Shown in pieces: positions 46,251 through 54,709 of a stretch of DNA of 64,000 nt; position 1 is the first letter of the stretch; each line of letters opens with the position of its first letter. The DNA is from CBDCWT01 sp965223305 (GTDB lineage Bacteria > Planctomycetota > Planctomycetia > Pirellulales > Pirellulaceae): assembly GCA_965223305.1 (NCBI GenBank), contig CBDCWT010000013.1, positions 124,001 through 188,000 on the forward strand, in the 5' to 3' direction. Position numbers and translations under genes: made by a program. Below the pieces are notes generated by a model. That model was not told the origin of the DNA. It did not search any database and saw only the letters and a list, made by a program, of their open reading frames with translations.

Positions 46251-47132
46251 TCATTCCGAAAGCTCTCCCCCGACGCGGCCACACACCTGGTTCCCATATT
46301 TCCAAGACGCCTGCCAAGTTTGGCCATCGATTTCATACGGCTCAGGCTTCCCTTCTTTGCAGTAGCGAATCGCCAGAGCGCGCTGAAAAAGCATTTCTGG
46401 CAGCACTTTAGGAAGACCCTCGACAGCAACTCCCTTTCGCTGATTGTGCGGACACCACATTCCCCAGCCGTTTACTTCATTGCCATCAACGGTGAAGGGG
46501 GCTTCAGCAGCGTAACAGACGACTTCCAGCTCAAGCTCCCACTGCCCGCTGCTGGCCAAGATTCCGTAGACGTGCAGAATGTGCTGAGTTCCGGTCCAAT
46601 CAGGCGGTGAAGCTTGTACATCGATAATTCGGCTTAGCTCTCCGTCCATTAAACGGGCACTGGCCGAGAACGCTCTTAGGCCAACATCTTCAACCGCTTT
46701 GACAATTTGCCGCTTCATGTCGGAAGCAAAGTCTCTACCCGCTAGTCTTTGCCGCCGAGGGTCTGGCGACCAACGGAGCTTTATGCCAAGGCGATTTAGT
46801 TCATCGTGGGCTTGGTCGAGATACTTAAGCTCCGCCATGTCTTGGAGCGCACGGCGTTGGTCAATCGTTAAGTCGATTCGATTCGTCTCTGTGTCCATCC
46901 GGAAGCGGTCTACGGATTCAACGTTCGAGATCAAGTATTCAATGGCGCGAAACCACGTACAACCCTCACACTCACAGCCTGCATCAATCGGGTCGTCGAG
47001 CGGATCCTCTTCGCTCATCTTGGAACATTCAGCGGACGACTCGAATCCAAACTCTGGTAGCTGCTCGTAGAGCAGCTCGCTACCGTCGCCCCAATAGTCA
47101 CGGTCTTTGCTGTTTCTGGTCAGATCGATCAC
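46251..47132 (-). CDS. Uncharacterised cytoplasmic protein with CxCxxC cluster
   Basis: About 293 residues from a GTG at 47132, preceded by GAAGAGAG at suitable distance; the open frame continues to a TTG at 47243 with a basic leader. It has an acidic N-terminus, a Cys cluster (GCECEGCTWFRAIEYL), a helical middle with DQRRALQDMAELKYLDQAHD, and a mixed alpha/beta C-terminus (IDVQASPPDWTGTQHILHVY, PFTVDGNEVNGWGMWCPHNQ). I do not recognise the family. The cysteines could bind zinc. No signal peptide or membrane helix is seen. Neighbouring genes give no hint. Confidence 0.6.
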   Translation of the reverse strand: MIDLTRNSKDRDYWGDGSELLYEQLPEFGFESSAECSKMSEEDPLDDPIDAGCECEGCTWFRAIEYLISNVESVDRFRMDTETNRIDLTIDQRRALQDMAELKYLDQAHDELNRLGIKLRWSPDPRRQRLAGRDFASDMKRQIVKAVEDVGLRAFSASARLMDGELSRIIDVQASPPDWTGTQHILHVYGILASSGQWELELEVVCYAAEAPFTVDGNEVNGWGMWCPHNQRKGVAVEGLPKVLPEMLFQRALAIRYCKEGKPEPYEIDGQTWQASWKYGNQVCGRVGGELSE

Positions 47133-47401
47133 GGTTAGACTCTCTTCGTTTTGTGCGGCCGTGTTCTTACCAGACGGTGCATTGTGGTGAGACCGAAGCG
47201 AGGCGGATCTCCGCCGGCAAAAGCCGCGAACCGGATTACTCAATCACACGGCAACTGAAATCAAAGCTTCCGTTCGTGCACGGCTACAGCAGGCGTTGTG
47301 GTCGAATTTTATCGCAGCGGATCCCCCGCCTGCAATTCAGTACATTGACAGGGTCAAGACCTAGTTCCTGAAGTCGCGTTGGTCAAATGGCCGATGCACT
47401 T

Positions 47402-47731
47402 CTACACCTTGGCTTTCGAGCGTCGGATGAAACGCCGATGCGTGTTCTTCTCAATTCCGTTGAAGGGCAAGTTGAAGCGATGCGGATTTTCCGTCGCCGC
47501 TTCCGACGGGCCCCGATGTTGCGATTGGAAGTCGGGCCTATCCAAGGTGATGGTGGGAACTGGCAATGGAACGTTGAGCACAGGTGGCATTACGAACCGG
47601 GCGAGAACAACTAGCCACAAGGCACGGGCGGCGAATGGGTTGTAATGAATTCGCATAATCCCAATGACGAGTAAGGCTAGTGCTGCTGCCAGCACCGCAT
47701 TAGCTAATCCAACATGAACCAGCGTTTGCAT
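47402..47731 (-). pseudogene. Truncated M56/BlaR1-type membrane protein
   Basis: From the ATG at 47731 the first 60 residues match the N-terminus of M56/BlaR1 sensors: ANAVLAAALALLVIGIMRIH followed by FAARALWLVVLARFVMPPVL and NVPLPVP. After that the sequence loses family likeness and stops at residue 109, long before the HExxH peptidase. A BlaI-like tail ends three bases upstream, so this is the remains of a second blaI-blaR1 pair. The 3' edge lies at a diverged repeat (47371-47399). Confidence 0.7.
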
Positions 47732-47734
47732 GCG

Positions 47735-47872
47735 TTACCTCTTCGCCTTCTTGGAAGCGGCCTCGTCAAGCAGTCGACGGATTTCGGCGATCTCGTACGG
47801 CCTCAGTCGATTTGCCTCGACGGCTGGTACATTCGGCGCTTTCACCCGTTCTTGCCGGAAAGTTGCCAGATG
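47735..47872 (-). pseudogene. C-terminal fragment of a regulator preceding the truncated M56 gene
   Basis: The minus strand reads HLATFRQERVKAPNVPAVEA then NRLRPYEIAEIRRLLDEAAS and KKAKR before TAA at 47735. The last helix is what BlaI-family repressors have at their C-terminus, and the TAA is followed by ATG of an M56 fragment three bases later, the normal blaI-blaR1 spacing. The DNA-binding part is missing. The REP-like block at 47915 may mark the breakpoint. Confidence 0.5.
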
Positions 47873-47914
47873 GCTTCGGGAGAATCGCATTTAGTCCCGA
47901 AGGGACGACCCGAC

Positions 47915-47966
47915 GACAGCCCAGGGTGGAGCCGTGTGAGCGCAGCGAAGCAGGCGCAACCCTGGG
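47915..47966 (+). repeat. REP-like palindrome, left copy
   Basis: A 52-base block GACAGCCCAGGGTGG...GCAACCCTGGG; its ends pair (CCCAGGGT with ACCCTGGG). The reverse complement of the block at 48548-48599 is closely similar. It stands 66 bases before the tyrosine transposase start. Confidence 0.75.
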
Positions 47967-47992
47967 TATGATGTGGGCACTTCCATCGTGAA

Positions 47993-48005
47993 ACCCCGAA
48001 GGGGT
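47993..48005. repeat. ACCCCGAAGGGGT hairpin, left
   Basis: A 5-base stem with a GAA loop just before the transposase. Its mirror ACCCCTTCGGGGT stands at 48509-48521 after the gene. Confidence 0.7.
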
Positions 48006-48031
48006 GACTCTAACGGAAGAGGCGCAGAGTT

Positions 48032-48478
48032 ATGCCACAATCGTTATCGAAGGTCATCATCCATATCATCTATAGCACGAAGGACCGCAAACCGTTCCTG
48101 CAAAGTAAGGAGTTGAGAGACGAGTTGTATGCGTACAAAGCCGCCGTTCTGGACTCGTCCGCGGTCCTCATCAATGGTATGCCCGACCACGTGCATGTCC
48201 TATGCTTGCTATCCCGGAAGTGTCCGATTGCGGACCTCGTGCGTGTCTCGAAGGCGGAGACCTCGAAGTGGGTTAAGCGGCAAGGCCCAAGCCGATCAGG
48301 ATTTCAGTGGCAAAGCGGCTACGGAGCGTTCTCGGTGAGTGAATCCAACGTCGAGCAGGTTCGACAATACATCGCCAATCAGGAGCGTCACCATGCGAGG
48401 CGGTCGTTCCAGGATGAGTTCCGTGAAATCTGCCGCCGCCACGGTGCGGAACTCGATGAAGGATACGTTTGGGATTGA
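48032..48478 (+). CDS. REP-associated tyrosine transposase (Y1/HUH, IS200-like)
   Basis: A 148-residue Y1-type transposase. The HUH motif is H53-x-H55 in NGMPDHVHVLCLL. The catalytic tyrosine is Y113 in VRQYIANQERHH, with the conserved Gln four residues on. The length is typical of domesticated RAYT proteins and IS200 transposases. The gene is framed on both sides by the same two palindromes in mirrored order, CCCAGGG-type and ACCCCGAAGGGGT-type, as expected of a RAYT with its own REPs. Such enzymes nick and move single-stranded REP sequences. GGAAGAGG lies about ten bases before the ATG. Confidence 0.92.
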   Translation: MPQSLSKVIIHIIYSTKDRKPFLQSKELRDELYAYKAAVLDSSAVLINGMPDHVHVLCLLSRKCPIADLVRVSKAETSKWVKRQGPSRSGFQWQSGYGAFSVSESNVEQVRQYIANQERHHARRSFQDEFREICRRHGAELDEGYVWD

Positions 48479-48508
48479 TGCCGAAACCAGGGTCGTGGTG
48501 TTGGGGCC

Positions 48509-48521
48509 ACCCCTTCGGGGT
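48509..48521. repeat. ACCCCTTCGGGGT hairpin, right
   Basis: Mirror of 47993-48005, starting 31 bases after the transposase stop. Confidence 0.7.
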
Positions 48522-48547
48522 TTCCAATCACCTTTGAACTTTCATTT

Positions 48548-48599
48548 CCCAGGGTTCCGCACCGCTCGCTTCACTCGCGATGCTTCACCCTGGGCTGAC
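48548..48599 (-). repeat. REP-like palindrome, right copy
   Basis: A 52-base block CCCAGGGTTCC...CACCCTGGGCTGAC, in opposite orientation to the left copy. Together the two blocks bound about 685 bases containing the transposase, so the unit may move or have moved as one piece. Confidence 0.75.
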
Positions 48600-48920
48600 C
48601 TAGCGCCGCCACTTCGTGGCTGAGCCAATTGCGCCGTTCGACGCTCTGTGATCCTGTCCAACACCCACTTCCGATCGGCCACGCAACTCCATCTGGTAGT
48701 CCGGCGCGCAGTCAAACCGATATGACGGAGAACCTGCCTCGACAGTTGTGAACCGGAACGTCGCAAGTCGCGTCGGTCAGATAGGCCGATGCAGTTTCGG
48801 CCTTTGCCTCCGACTCGTCAGCGTGAAACGCCGAACGCAGTTGCAGAAAACGCGTCGGCGTTTTTCCGAAGCAGATTCGGCCTTCGCGACAGTTGAGGGG
48901 CGGCCAGTTTGTGGGACGGT
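48600..48920. other. Intergenic region with a diverged repeat
   Basis: No gene supported. 48765-48793 (AAGTCGCGTCGGTCAG, then GGCCGATGCA) is a diverged direct copy of 47371-47399, with weaker likeness continuing for about 70 bases, so a duplicated segment brackets the M56 remnant and the transposase unit. Confidence 0.5.
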
Positions 48921-49643
48921 TTAGCGCCTTAGGAGCTTGGAACGTATCTTAATCGTCCCAAGGTCAGTAATGCCGTGGATGACTTCCGCGCCGAATCGTC
49001 CCTTCCTCCAATGCTCTTTGCGGTCGTGCAATCGCACGGCGTCAATCCAGCCGGTCTTCTCATGCCATGCTTGAAACTCCCAACTTCCCACAGGGAGTTT
49101 CGGAATTTCGAATTCCCCGTCGACATTCGTTACCGCCGCGTAAGGGTGGTCCGGAATGACCAGTAACGCCCGCATGGAACTCACGATGTTACACGACACA
49201 TAGATGGGATTGCGTTCCGGCAACGCAAAGTCAAACGACAATTCCGTCTTTCCTGGAAGCAAATGATTCTGAGCTGGATTCCGGAACAGGCTGAGATGAA
49301 CATTGTTTCCTGTGTCATCGGTATTCTCGATTACCAGCCGTTGTGTTGTGCGGACAACTCTAACTCGCGGCTCAAATCGACGATTCCGTACTTCAAGTAC
49401 TACATCGTCACCGCTCGTCTCGTGGAACGAAGGATGCACCTTCAAGTTCTCGGTCGCGCGCAACATGACTACGACATTAGCCAAACCACGACTCTGGGCG
49501 TTCACGACAACAGCATCGTTGAGCAAGCCATCGAGAGTTCCTGAGAGCACAAATCTTCCGCGCAGTGAGCCCCAGCCAGTATCGGCGAACGCGACGTCGT
49601 GGCTCAATGCGAAAACGATGATGCAAATCAAAACGCAACGCAT
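48921..49643 (-). CDS. Secreted cupredoxin-like protein
   Basis: A 240-residue protein with a signal peptide (MRCVLICIIVFALSHDVAFA). A cupredoxin-like domain (about 85-165) reads VEN-type strands with a His ligand candidate in GNNVHLSLF and a Cys in YVSCNIVSSMRALLVIPD. A carboxypeptidase-regulatory-like end follows (YAAVTNVDGEFEIPKLPVGS, then WEFQAWHEKTGW). In the usual planctomycete version the copper loop is CxIHxxM; here the His is Val (CNIVSSM). A copper site would thus lack one ligand. It may carry electrons poorly or bind differently. The gene stands alone. Confidence 0.75.
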   Translation of the reverse strand: MRCVLICIIVFALSHDVAFADTGWGSLRGRFVLSGTLDGLLNDAVVVNAQSRGLANVVVMLRATENLKVHPSFHETSGDDVVLEVRNRRFEPRVRVVRTTQRLVIENTDDTGNNVHLSLFRNPAQNHLLPGKTELSFDFALPERNPIYVSCNIVSSMRALLVIPDHPYAAVTNVDGEFEIPKLPVGSWEFQAWHEKTGWIDAVRLHDRKEHWRKGRFGAEVIHGITDLGTIKIRSKLLRR

Positions 49644-49987
49644 GCTACGAAGCTCCGTCAGTTGAATGGCCTACCGGGTGCCTCTGAACATCAACGTGCA
49701 CTTCATTAGACCGGTTCTTGACACGTGAGGCAACCAGAAGACCCGTCGTGCATCGACCGCCGTGTGCTTCGTATCGACTGCTTTGTTGTGCCTCGGGCAG
49801 CCCTTTACTAACCCGCATCGGAGTGAAACGACGCAGATTCTTGGCTTGGGGACCGGTTACCCTCGCCACGCACAGCACCCGCAATTCAGGTATGTCCTTG
49901 TGCTTCATGAACGCCTCTTTCGCTTCCTTTTGCCGGCTTCACAGCGATTCTTCATCTCTTCGACGATCCAGAACACAGCGGGACACC
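49644..49987. other. Intergenic region, nothing recognised
   Basis: About 340 bases between the cupredoxin-like start and the end of the YkgJ-like remnant. Short frames occur on both strands but none has a leader, ribosome site or family likeness. Confidence 0.45.
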
Positions 49988-50433
49988 TCAGCGCGTTGTT
50001 GGCGATACCATCGTTCTGAACGTGAAGTCTTCTTTGTCAGTGTGCGGGTACTCCCGGCATACAGCTGGGCGGACGCTGTAGATCGTGCAGCGGTCGTCGT
50101 CGCTGAGAAACGGACACGGCTTCTGGCGAACCCTGGACAGGCCATTCTCTTGTTTAGCTTCCAAATACCTTTCGATGAATTCAACCTTCCCTATGTTGAG
50201 GTTCTCGGCAATTCGCGCGATGTCCTCATCATGCTGTCGACTTCCATGGTCTTGCAGCAGTTCGCGCAACGAGTGCAATCGATGACCTGAAAAGCTCGCT
50301 CGTGCAACTCGGCAGCAAGTTCGCCCGGGGACCGGACCTCGCTTTCGCCGCGAATCCGTCCCCTCTTTTTCGCTGCACGAATCGGCTCGGTCCTCGGGCA
50401 TTCGTGCGCCGAAGCAAATCGCCCTTCGCGCAA
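49988..50433 (-). pseudogene. YkgJ-family Cys-cluster protein, frameshifted
   Basis: One minus frame reads ELAAELHERAFQVIDCTRCA then NCCKTM, the CxxCxxCC motif of YkgJ/UPF0153 proteins. The next reads DEDIARIAENLNIGKVEFIE, CPFLSDDDRCTIYSVRPAVC and REYP, the second half of the same family. They join near 50235-50255 after a shift that corresponds to one base lost or two gained. The family binds a zinc or iron-sulfur centre; its role is undefined. The 5' part runs into the dispersed repeat at 50368-50445, so the native start is not clear. Confidence 0.75.
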
Positions 50434-50445
50434 CCGGTGGAATCG
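50368..50445. repeat. GCACGAAT/ATTCGTGC dispersed repeat, copy 1
   Basis: The block runs from TTTCGCTGCACGAAT through CATTCGTGCG and CGCCCTTCGCGCAACC to GGTGGAATCG. Related blocks lie at 62168-62244 and 63347-63420, and a worn one at 56332-56374. The GCACGAAT and ATTCGTGC pieces can pair. Confidence 0.7.
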
Positions 50446-50563
50446 TTCTGCGCGGCGAAGCCCCTACTCTCTGCCGACCGGCTGTGTCAAGATGACGACA
50501 ATTCAACGGTCCACCTGCTAGTTGCATGGGTGCTGCAAACCCGCTTCGCGGCCTCACTTATTT

Positions 50564-50620
50564 GTTAAAAAAATAACATGTTCGGGTTGACGTCCGGGAC
50601 ATGGCTGTTATTTTTTTAAC
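50564..50620. promoter_or_regulatory. BlaI operator: 14-bp inverted repeat over the promoter
   Basis: GTTAAAAAAATAAC (50564-50577) and GTTATTTTTTTAAC (50607-50620) are exact reverse complements separated by 29 bases. Between and within them lie TTGACG (50587-50592) and TATTTT (50609-50614), 16 bases apart, a fair sigma70 promoter. Repressor bound at both arms would cover it. Confidence 0.75.
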
Positions 50621-50647
50621 ATATCCAATCTTGGAGGGCCGTGGGTT

Positions 50648-51031
50648 ATGCGATCGGATTTGAGCCGCCGCGAGCGGCAGATCCTAGAAGTGATGTATCG
50701 GCTCGGCGAAGCCAGCGCGAACGATATCGTGGCTGAACTCGACGATGAGCTGGCAAACGCGACAGTGCGCACCCAGTTGCGCATCCTCGAGGAGAAGGGG
50801 GCCGTCAAACATCGCCGTGATGGACGCAAGTTTCTCTACCGGCCGGCAGGTTCACGAAAGTCAGCGGCCAAATCGGCGTTGCGTTCGGTGTTAGACGTCT
50901 TCTTCGCCGGCTCGTTGGAAGATGCCTTGGCAACTCATCTGTCCGACCCTAAGACGAAGCTCGATGCCGAGAAGTTGCAGCGACTACGCGAGCTCATCGA
51001 GCAGCACGAAGCAGAAGGAGATACGCCATGA
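50648..51031 (+). CDS. blaI: BlaI/MecI/CopY-family repressor
   Basis: A 127-residue repressor with the family winged helix: LSRRERQILEVMYRLGEASA, NDIVAELDDELANATVRTQL, RILEEKGAVKHRRDGRKFLY. A C-terminal dimerisation helix follows. It is normally cleaved when the partner BlaR1-type protease senses a signal. GGAGG stands at a normal distance from the ATG. The start lies just downstream of the 14-bp inverted repeat. Its stop overlaps the start of the M56 gene by ATGA. The signal is unlikely to be a beta-lactam, because the partner has no penicillin-binding domain. Confidence 0.93.
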   Translation: MRSDLSRRERQILEVMYRLGEASANDIVAELDDELANATVRTQLRILEEKGAVKHRRDGRKFLYRPAGSRKSAAKSALRSVLDVFFAGSLEDALATHLSDPKTKLDAEKLQRLRELIEQHEAEGDTP

Positions 51032-54000
51032 GTTGGCTCATCCACTTGATCTCCGAATACCCGATGTGCGTTGTTTTGGGATTGGTGGCGATGCAAGTAT
51101 TTGTGCTGACAGCCGTAGCCGAGATGCTCTCACGTTTTGCACTGAATGGCAATGCGCGTTGGATCTGCAATCTATGGCTGCTGGCGACCGCCAGTTTGCT
51201 CGCGTTGCCGGCGATCCACGTCATTGGTGGCTACCGATTGACTCTATCAGCGGTCCAGGAGGTGGCCCAGGACATCGAGCAAGATGCGGGCGAACGTGAC
51301 GTGTCGTCGCCGCAGGTCGTTCCTTATATGCCGTCGGTCGCCCCAGGTGCGGGTTCGCCAGCAGCAACTATGCAGGTGGAGGCGACTGCTCCCGCCGCGA
51401 TCGTGCAGCCGCAGGCACCCGATCCGATGGCGGCCAGCTCAGTCAGAGCGAATCCGGTCAGCTTGGCCCCGTCGACCGCTATGCCACCGTTATCCCGGTC
51501 GACTCCGTGGCCGTGGTACAGTGTCGCGTTCCTGGGCTATTCCGGTGTTAGCTGTCTGCTGCTCGCGCGATTGGCGCTTGGGACGTGCCGGTTGAAAAAC
51601 CTCATTCGCCGGTGTTCCGAAGTCGATGCTGCCGAAGTGATTGGTTGGAGCCGCACGATTGCCACTCAATTGGGGCTAGCGAATACACCGCGGGTTCTGT
51701 CGTCCCAATCGGTTTCGATGCCGTTGGTGTGTGGTTGGCGGCGGCCGACGGTGCTGGTGCCGCACGATTTCGGTGATTGGCCCGCTGAGCAGCAGCAGGC
51801 AGTGCTATGGCACGAATTGGCTCATGTAAAGCGGGGAGACCTATGGGCTGAGTTCACGGCACGCTTGGTGACGATCATCTATTGGATACACCCTGCTGCC
51901 TGGTTCACAGCCCAGCGGCTGCGCCGCTCGATGGAAGTTGCTACGGATCGTCACGTGTTGAACAGCGGCAACGAACCGGGGCAATACGCACGCAGTCTGC
52001 TGGCAATCCTGCAGCGCGTCGGTCAACCGGCGACTCATGGGTTGCCTGCCGTCGCGATGTCGGCGGCCGGCGACGTCGAGCAGCGCGTGAAAAGCATTTT
52101 GCATGCTGCGAAAAGCACACCCTTGCGCCGTGGCCCCTGGCTGGTCGCGTCCTTGGGTCTTTTGGCGGTGGCGACTTCGGTGCGGCTGCAAGTTGGTACG
52201 CCGACGCTGATCGCTCAGGATGGCAACTCGTCGGTTGTGGTGCAAGAGGCGCCAACCGTTTCAGCAGCCGCGGAAAGACAGGCCGCCAGAGCCACCACAG
52301 CCGTTCTCCGCGGGCATGACTTGATTCGGCGACTCGCAGACTGCGAGGTGCTGACGGTCGAAGGCGACGACTATCACGCCATCTTTCATGTTGATGGCCA
52401 CGTTCTTACGCACGATGGCCAGCCCGTTGCCGGAGCAGTGGTCGTACTCCGCGAGTCAGCCTCGGCGCGTGTCACAATGATGCGCCGAGAGGACCCCAAT
52501 CTTTTCCGCGGTGATCGCAGATGGAACGTCCGCACAAACGACGTTTTCGCGCGCACCACGACCAACGCCGCAGGGCATTTTCGGTTTACCGGTGTCAAGT
52601 CTCCTTCCCTAACTTCCGGTTGGAGGAATTCGTGGGACGGCTCAATTGTCGCAGGGCACGCAGATTTCGGCATCGGCTGGCAACCGCTTGGTCCGAAGCA
52701 AGGACGTGAGCGCCGCGATTCTGGGCTCAGTCTAGTGCTCAAACCGACTTCGACCGTCAACGGTAGCCTTCTCAAACGCCCCGAGCGGGAACCGATTTCG
52801 GACACAAGAGTCAGTGTTCACTCCATCGACGAGACCCCAGGGGCGCTTGACTGGGAGGGAGGCGGGCACACTGGAGCTGTCAAATAGCCAATTGCAGCCG
52901 GAAGCCACGACCGATGTGAAGGGGATGTTCCGGATCGAGAACGTCCCGGCCGGAATGGTTGTTGTCCTCGGAGTCCAACCCGCGGTCGCGCACCAAGGAG
53001 CATTTGCGGCTGTCGGCCACCAGCGCCGACGTACCATTGATCACGAGAGAACGCCATCTCTTCCCCATCCTGAAGCCAATTCAGCCGAATCCGTGCCGCC
53101 TTGTTGCGGATCCTGGCTTCAGGATTCGCGGCAGAGTTCGAGATGATCATGGCATGCCAATTGCCAATGTCTCTCTCCGATTCGGATCCAGCGTAACTGA
53201 CACGATTTCCGATGGTGAGGGGCGTTTTGAACTCGTACAACCGCGTTACCGTCTGGAATCGATGCTGGAACGGGGAAAGTCGGATGCGAATGTATGTTCG
53301 ACCTAAGCAGGCGTCAGGCAACTGTTGCCGCAATACATCCAGATGTCAAAAGAGCAGATCCTGGATTCGGGCTTTCAGCTGCGCGTTTCGCTTGGCTACG
53401 CGGCGCGCGCGTGAGGGGGAGAATTCTTGACGAGCAGGAACGTCCTGTTGCCAATTGCGCCTGTGATGCAGTTCCAGGATGTGCGGGAATTACCTGCCAG
53501 CGGACACACCGATGAAGATGGCCGCTAGCGAAATCCTGTTGCCGCCGGGCGAACATACGTGTGATTGTTGCGACCGACGAGCCGGGATTTAAGTTGCCTT
53601 CTGTGCGCGACGCCATGTTTGCCCAGGAAGATCAGCTGGGAGACTGGCTAACAGAGTCGATAGTGATTGATGACACGCAGCCCGTTGAACTTGCCCCGAT
53701 CACCGTCATACGTACGAGCGAGTTGCAGATCATCGTTTCGCTACCCGGAGGCGAGCCCGCAGTGGGGTGCGACGGTATCGCTTTATGATATACGAACTTC
53801 CAGGTCCCGAGGCACCTCTCTTCAGTGGCGCGAGAGTCTGGGACCATCTCAAACGTCGAACGCACTGGGGCGTGTGAGCATTGCCCCGTTGGGCGGTCAG
53901 CCCAGCGGCCAAGCGTTTGCGGAAGCGTACTCCACCGCGGGCGACAGGGGTTACTTTGGCATGGCCCCGCTTTCGCACGTCAAGAACAATGCACTGCATA

Positions 54001-54653
54001 TTGTGCTTGAAAAACAGGGGCTGCTCGCAGGACGTGTACTCCGCGATGGTCAGCCCTGGCCGGGTGTCCGGGTCTCCATTGGTGAATCGCGGCGCCAGAC
54101 GAATCCCGACGGAAGTGCCACTGGCGGCTATACGACCAGCAATCACCGGCAGGCAACTACAGATGCCCAAGGCGTCTATCGGCTGGCGCTGCCTGCCCGC
54201 AAAGACTACAACGTATCGATTCAAAGTCTTCCCGATGGCAGCCAGACCCCGAGTGTCGGTCGCACGGCGCACGTGATTGCCACCCAAAAGACACTGGTGA
54301 AAGACTTCAATATCGTTGCGGGGTCCGAGCAAATTGCCGGGGTCGTAACCGACGCTGCAGGCAATCCGGTGGCTGGGGTCCGTGTTCAGATCAGCAGCAG
54401 CAAGTCTTCCTTTTGGCATCGTCATCGTGAAAACAGTCAGCCTGAAACCAACGCGTCTGGGCGTTTCGTCTTGCGCAATATTCCTGCCGGCACACACGAT
54501 CTATTGGTGTTCGGCCCACGTCGCGACGGAGCTTCCCGAACTTACACACGACTGGCTGCCCAGGCCGGAAAACGAGACTTGAGAATTGTCATTGATAGCC
54601 GACCCGTTCCGGCGTTGCCGCGCTTGGTTCCCCAGGAAATTCGCGATCTGTAG
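51028..54653 (+). pseudogene. BlaR1-like M56 protease with carboxypeptidase-regulatory-like domains, frame broken
   Basis: The zero frame (51028-52887) gives membrane helices, the M56 site H262ELAH266 with a later acid-rich helix (RRSMEVATDRHVL), a helix near 375-390 and the first carboxypeptidase-regulatory-like domain (FHVDGHVLTHDGQPVAGAVV). The stop at 52887 is only a break: the same protein continues in +1 (EATTDVKGMFRIENVPAGMV), then at about 52985 as PGFRIRGRVRDDHGMPIANV. Further shifts lie between 53230 and 53770, and it then runs unbroken to 54653 (IAGVVTDAAGNPVAGVRVQI). At 53762-53770 the break is one extra G in GGGG. About 1200 residues were intended. Seven or so breaks, mostly +1, mean a recent pseudogene or sequence errors. 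Confidence 0.85.
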
Positions 54654-54709
54654 GCGACTTGGCGCCATACGCAGGTCAGGCCGTTGTTGTGAACTGGAGA
54701 ATTGCCGTG

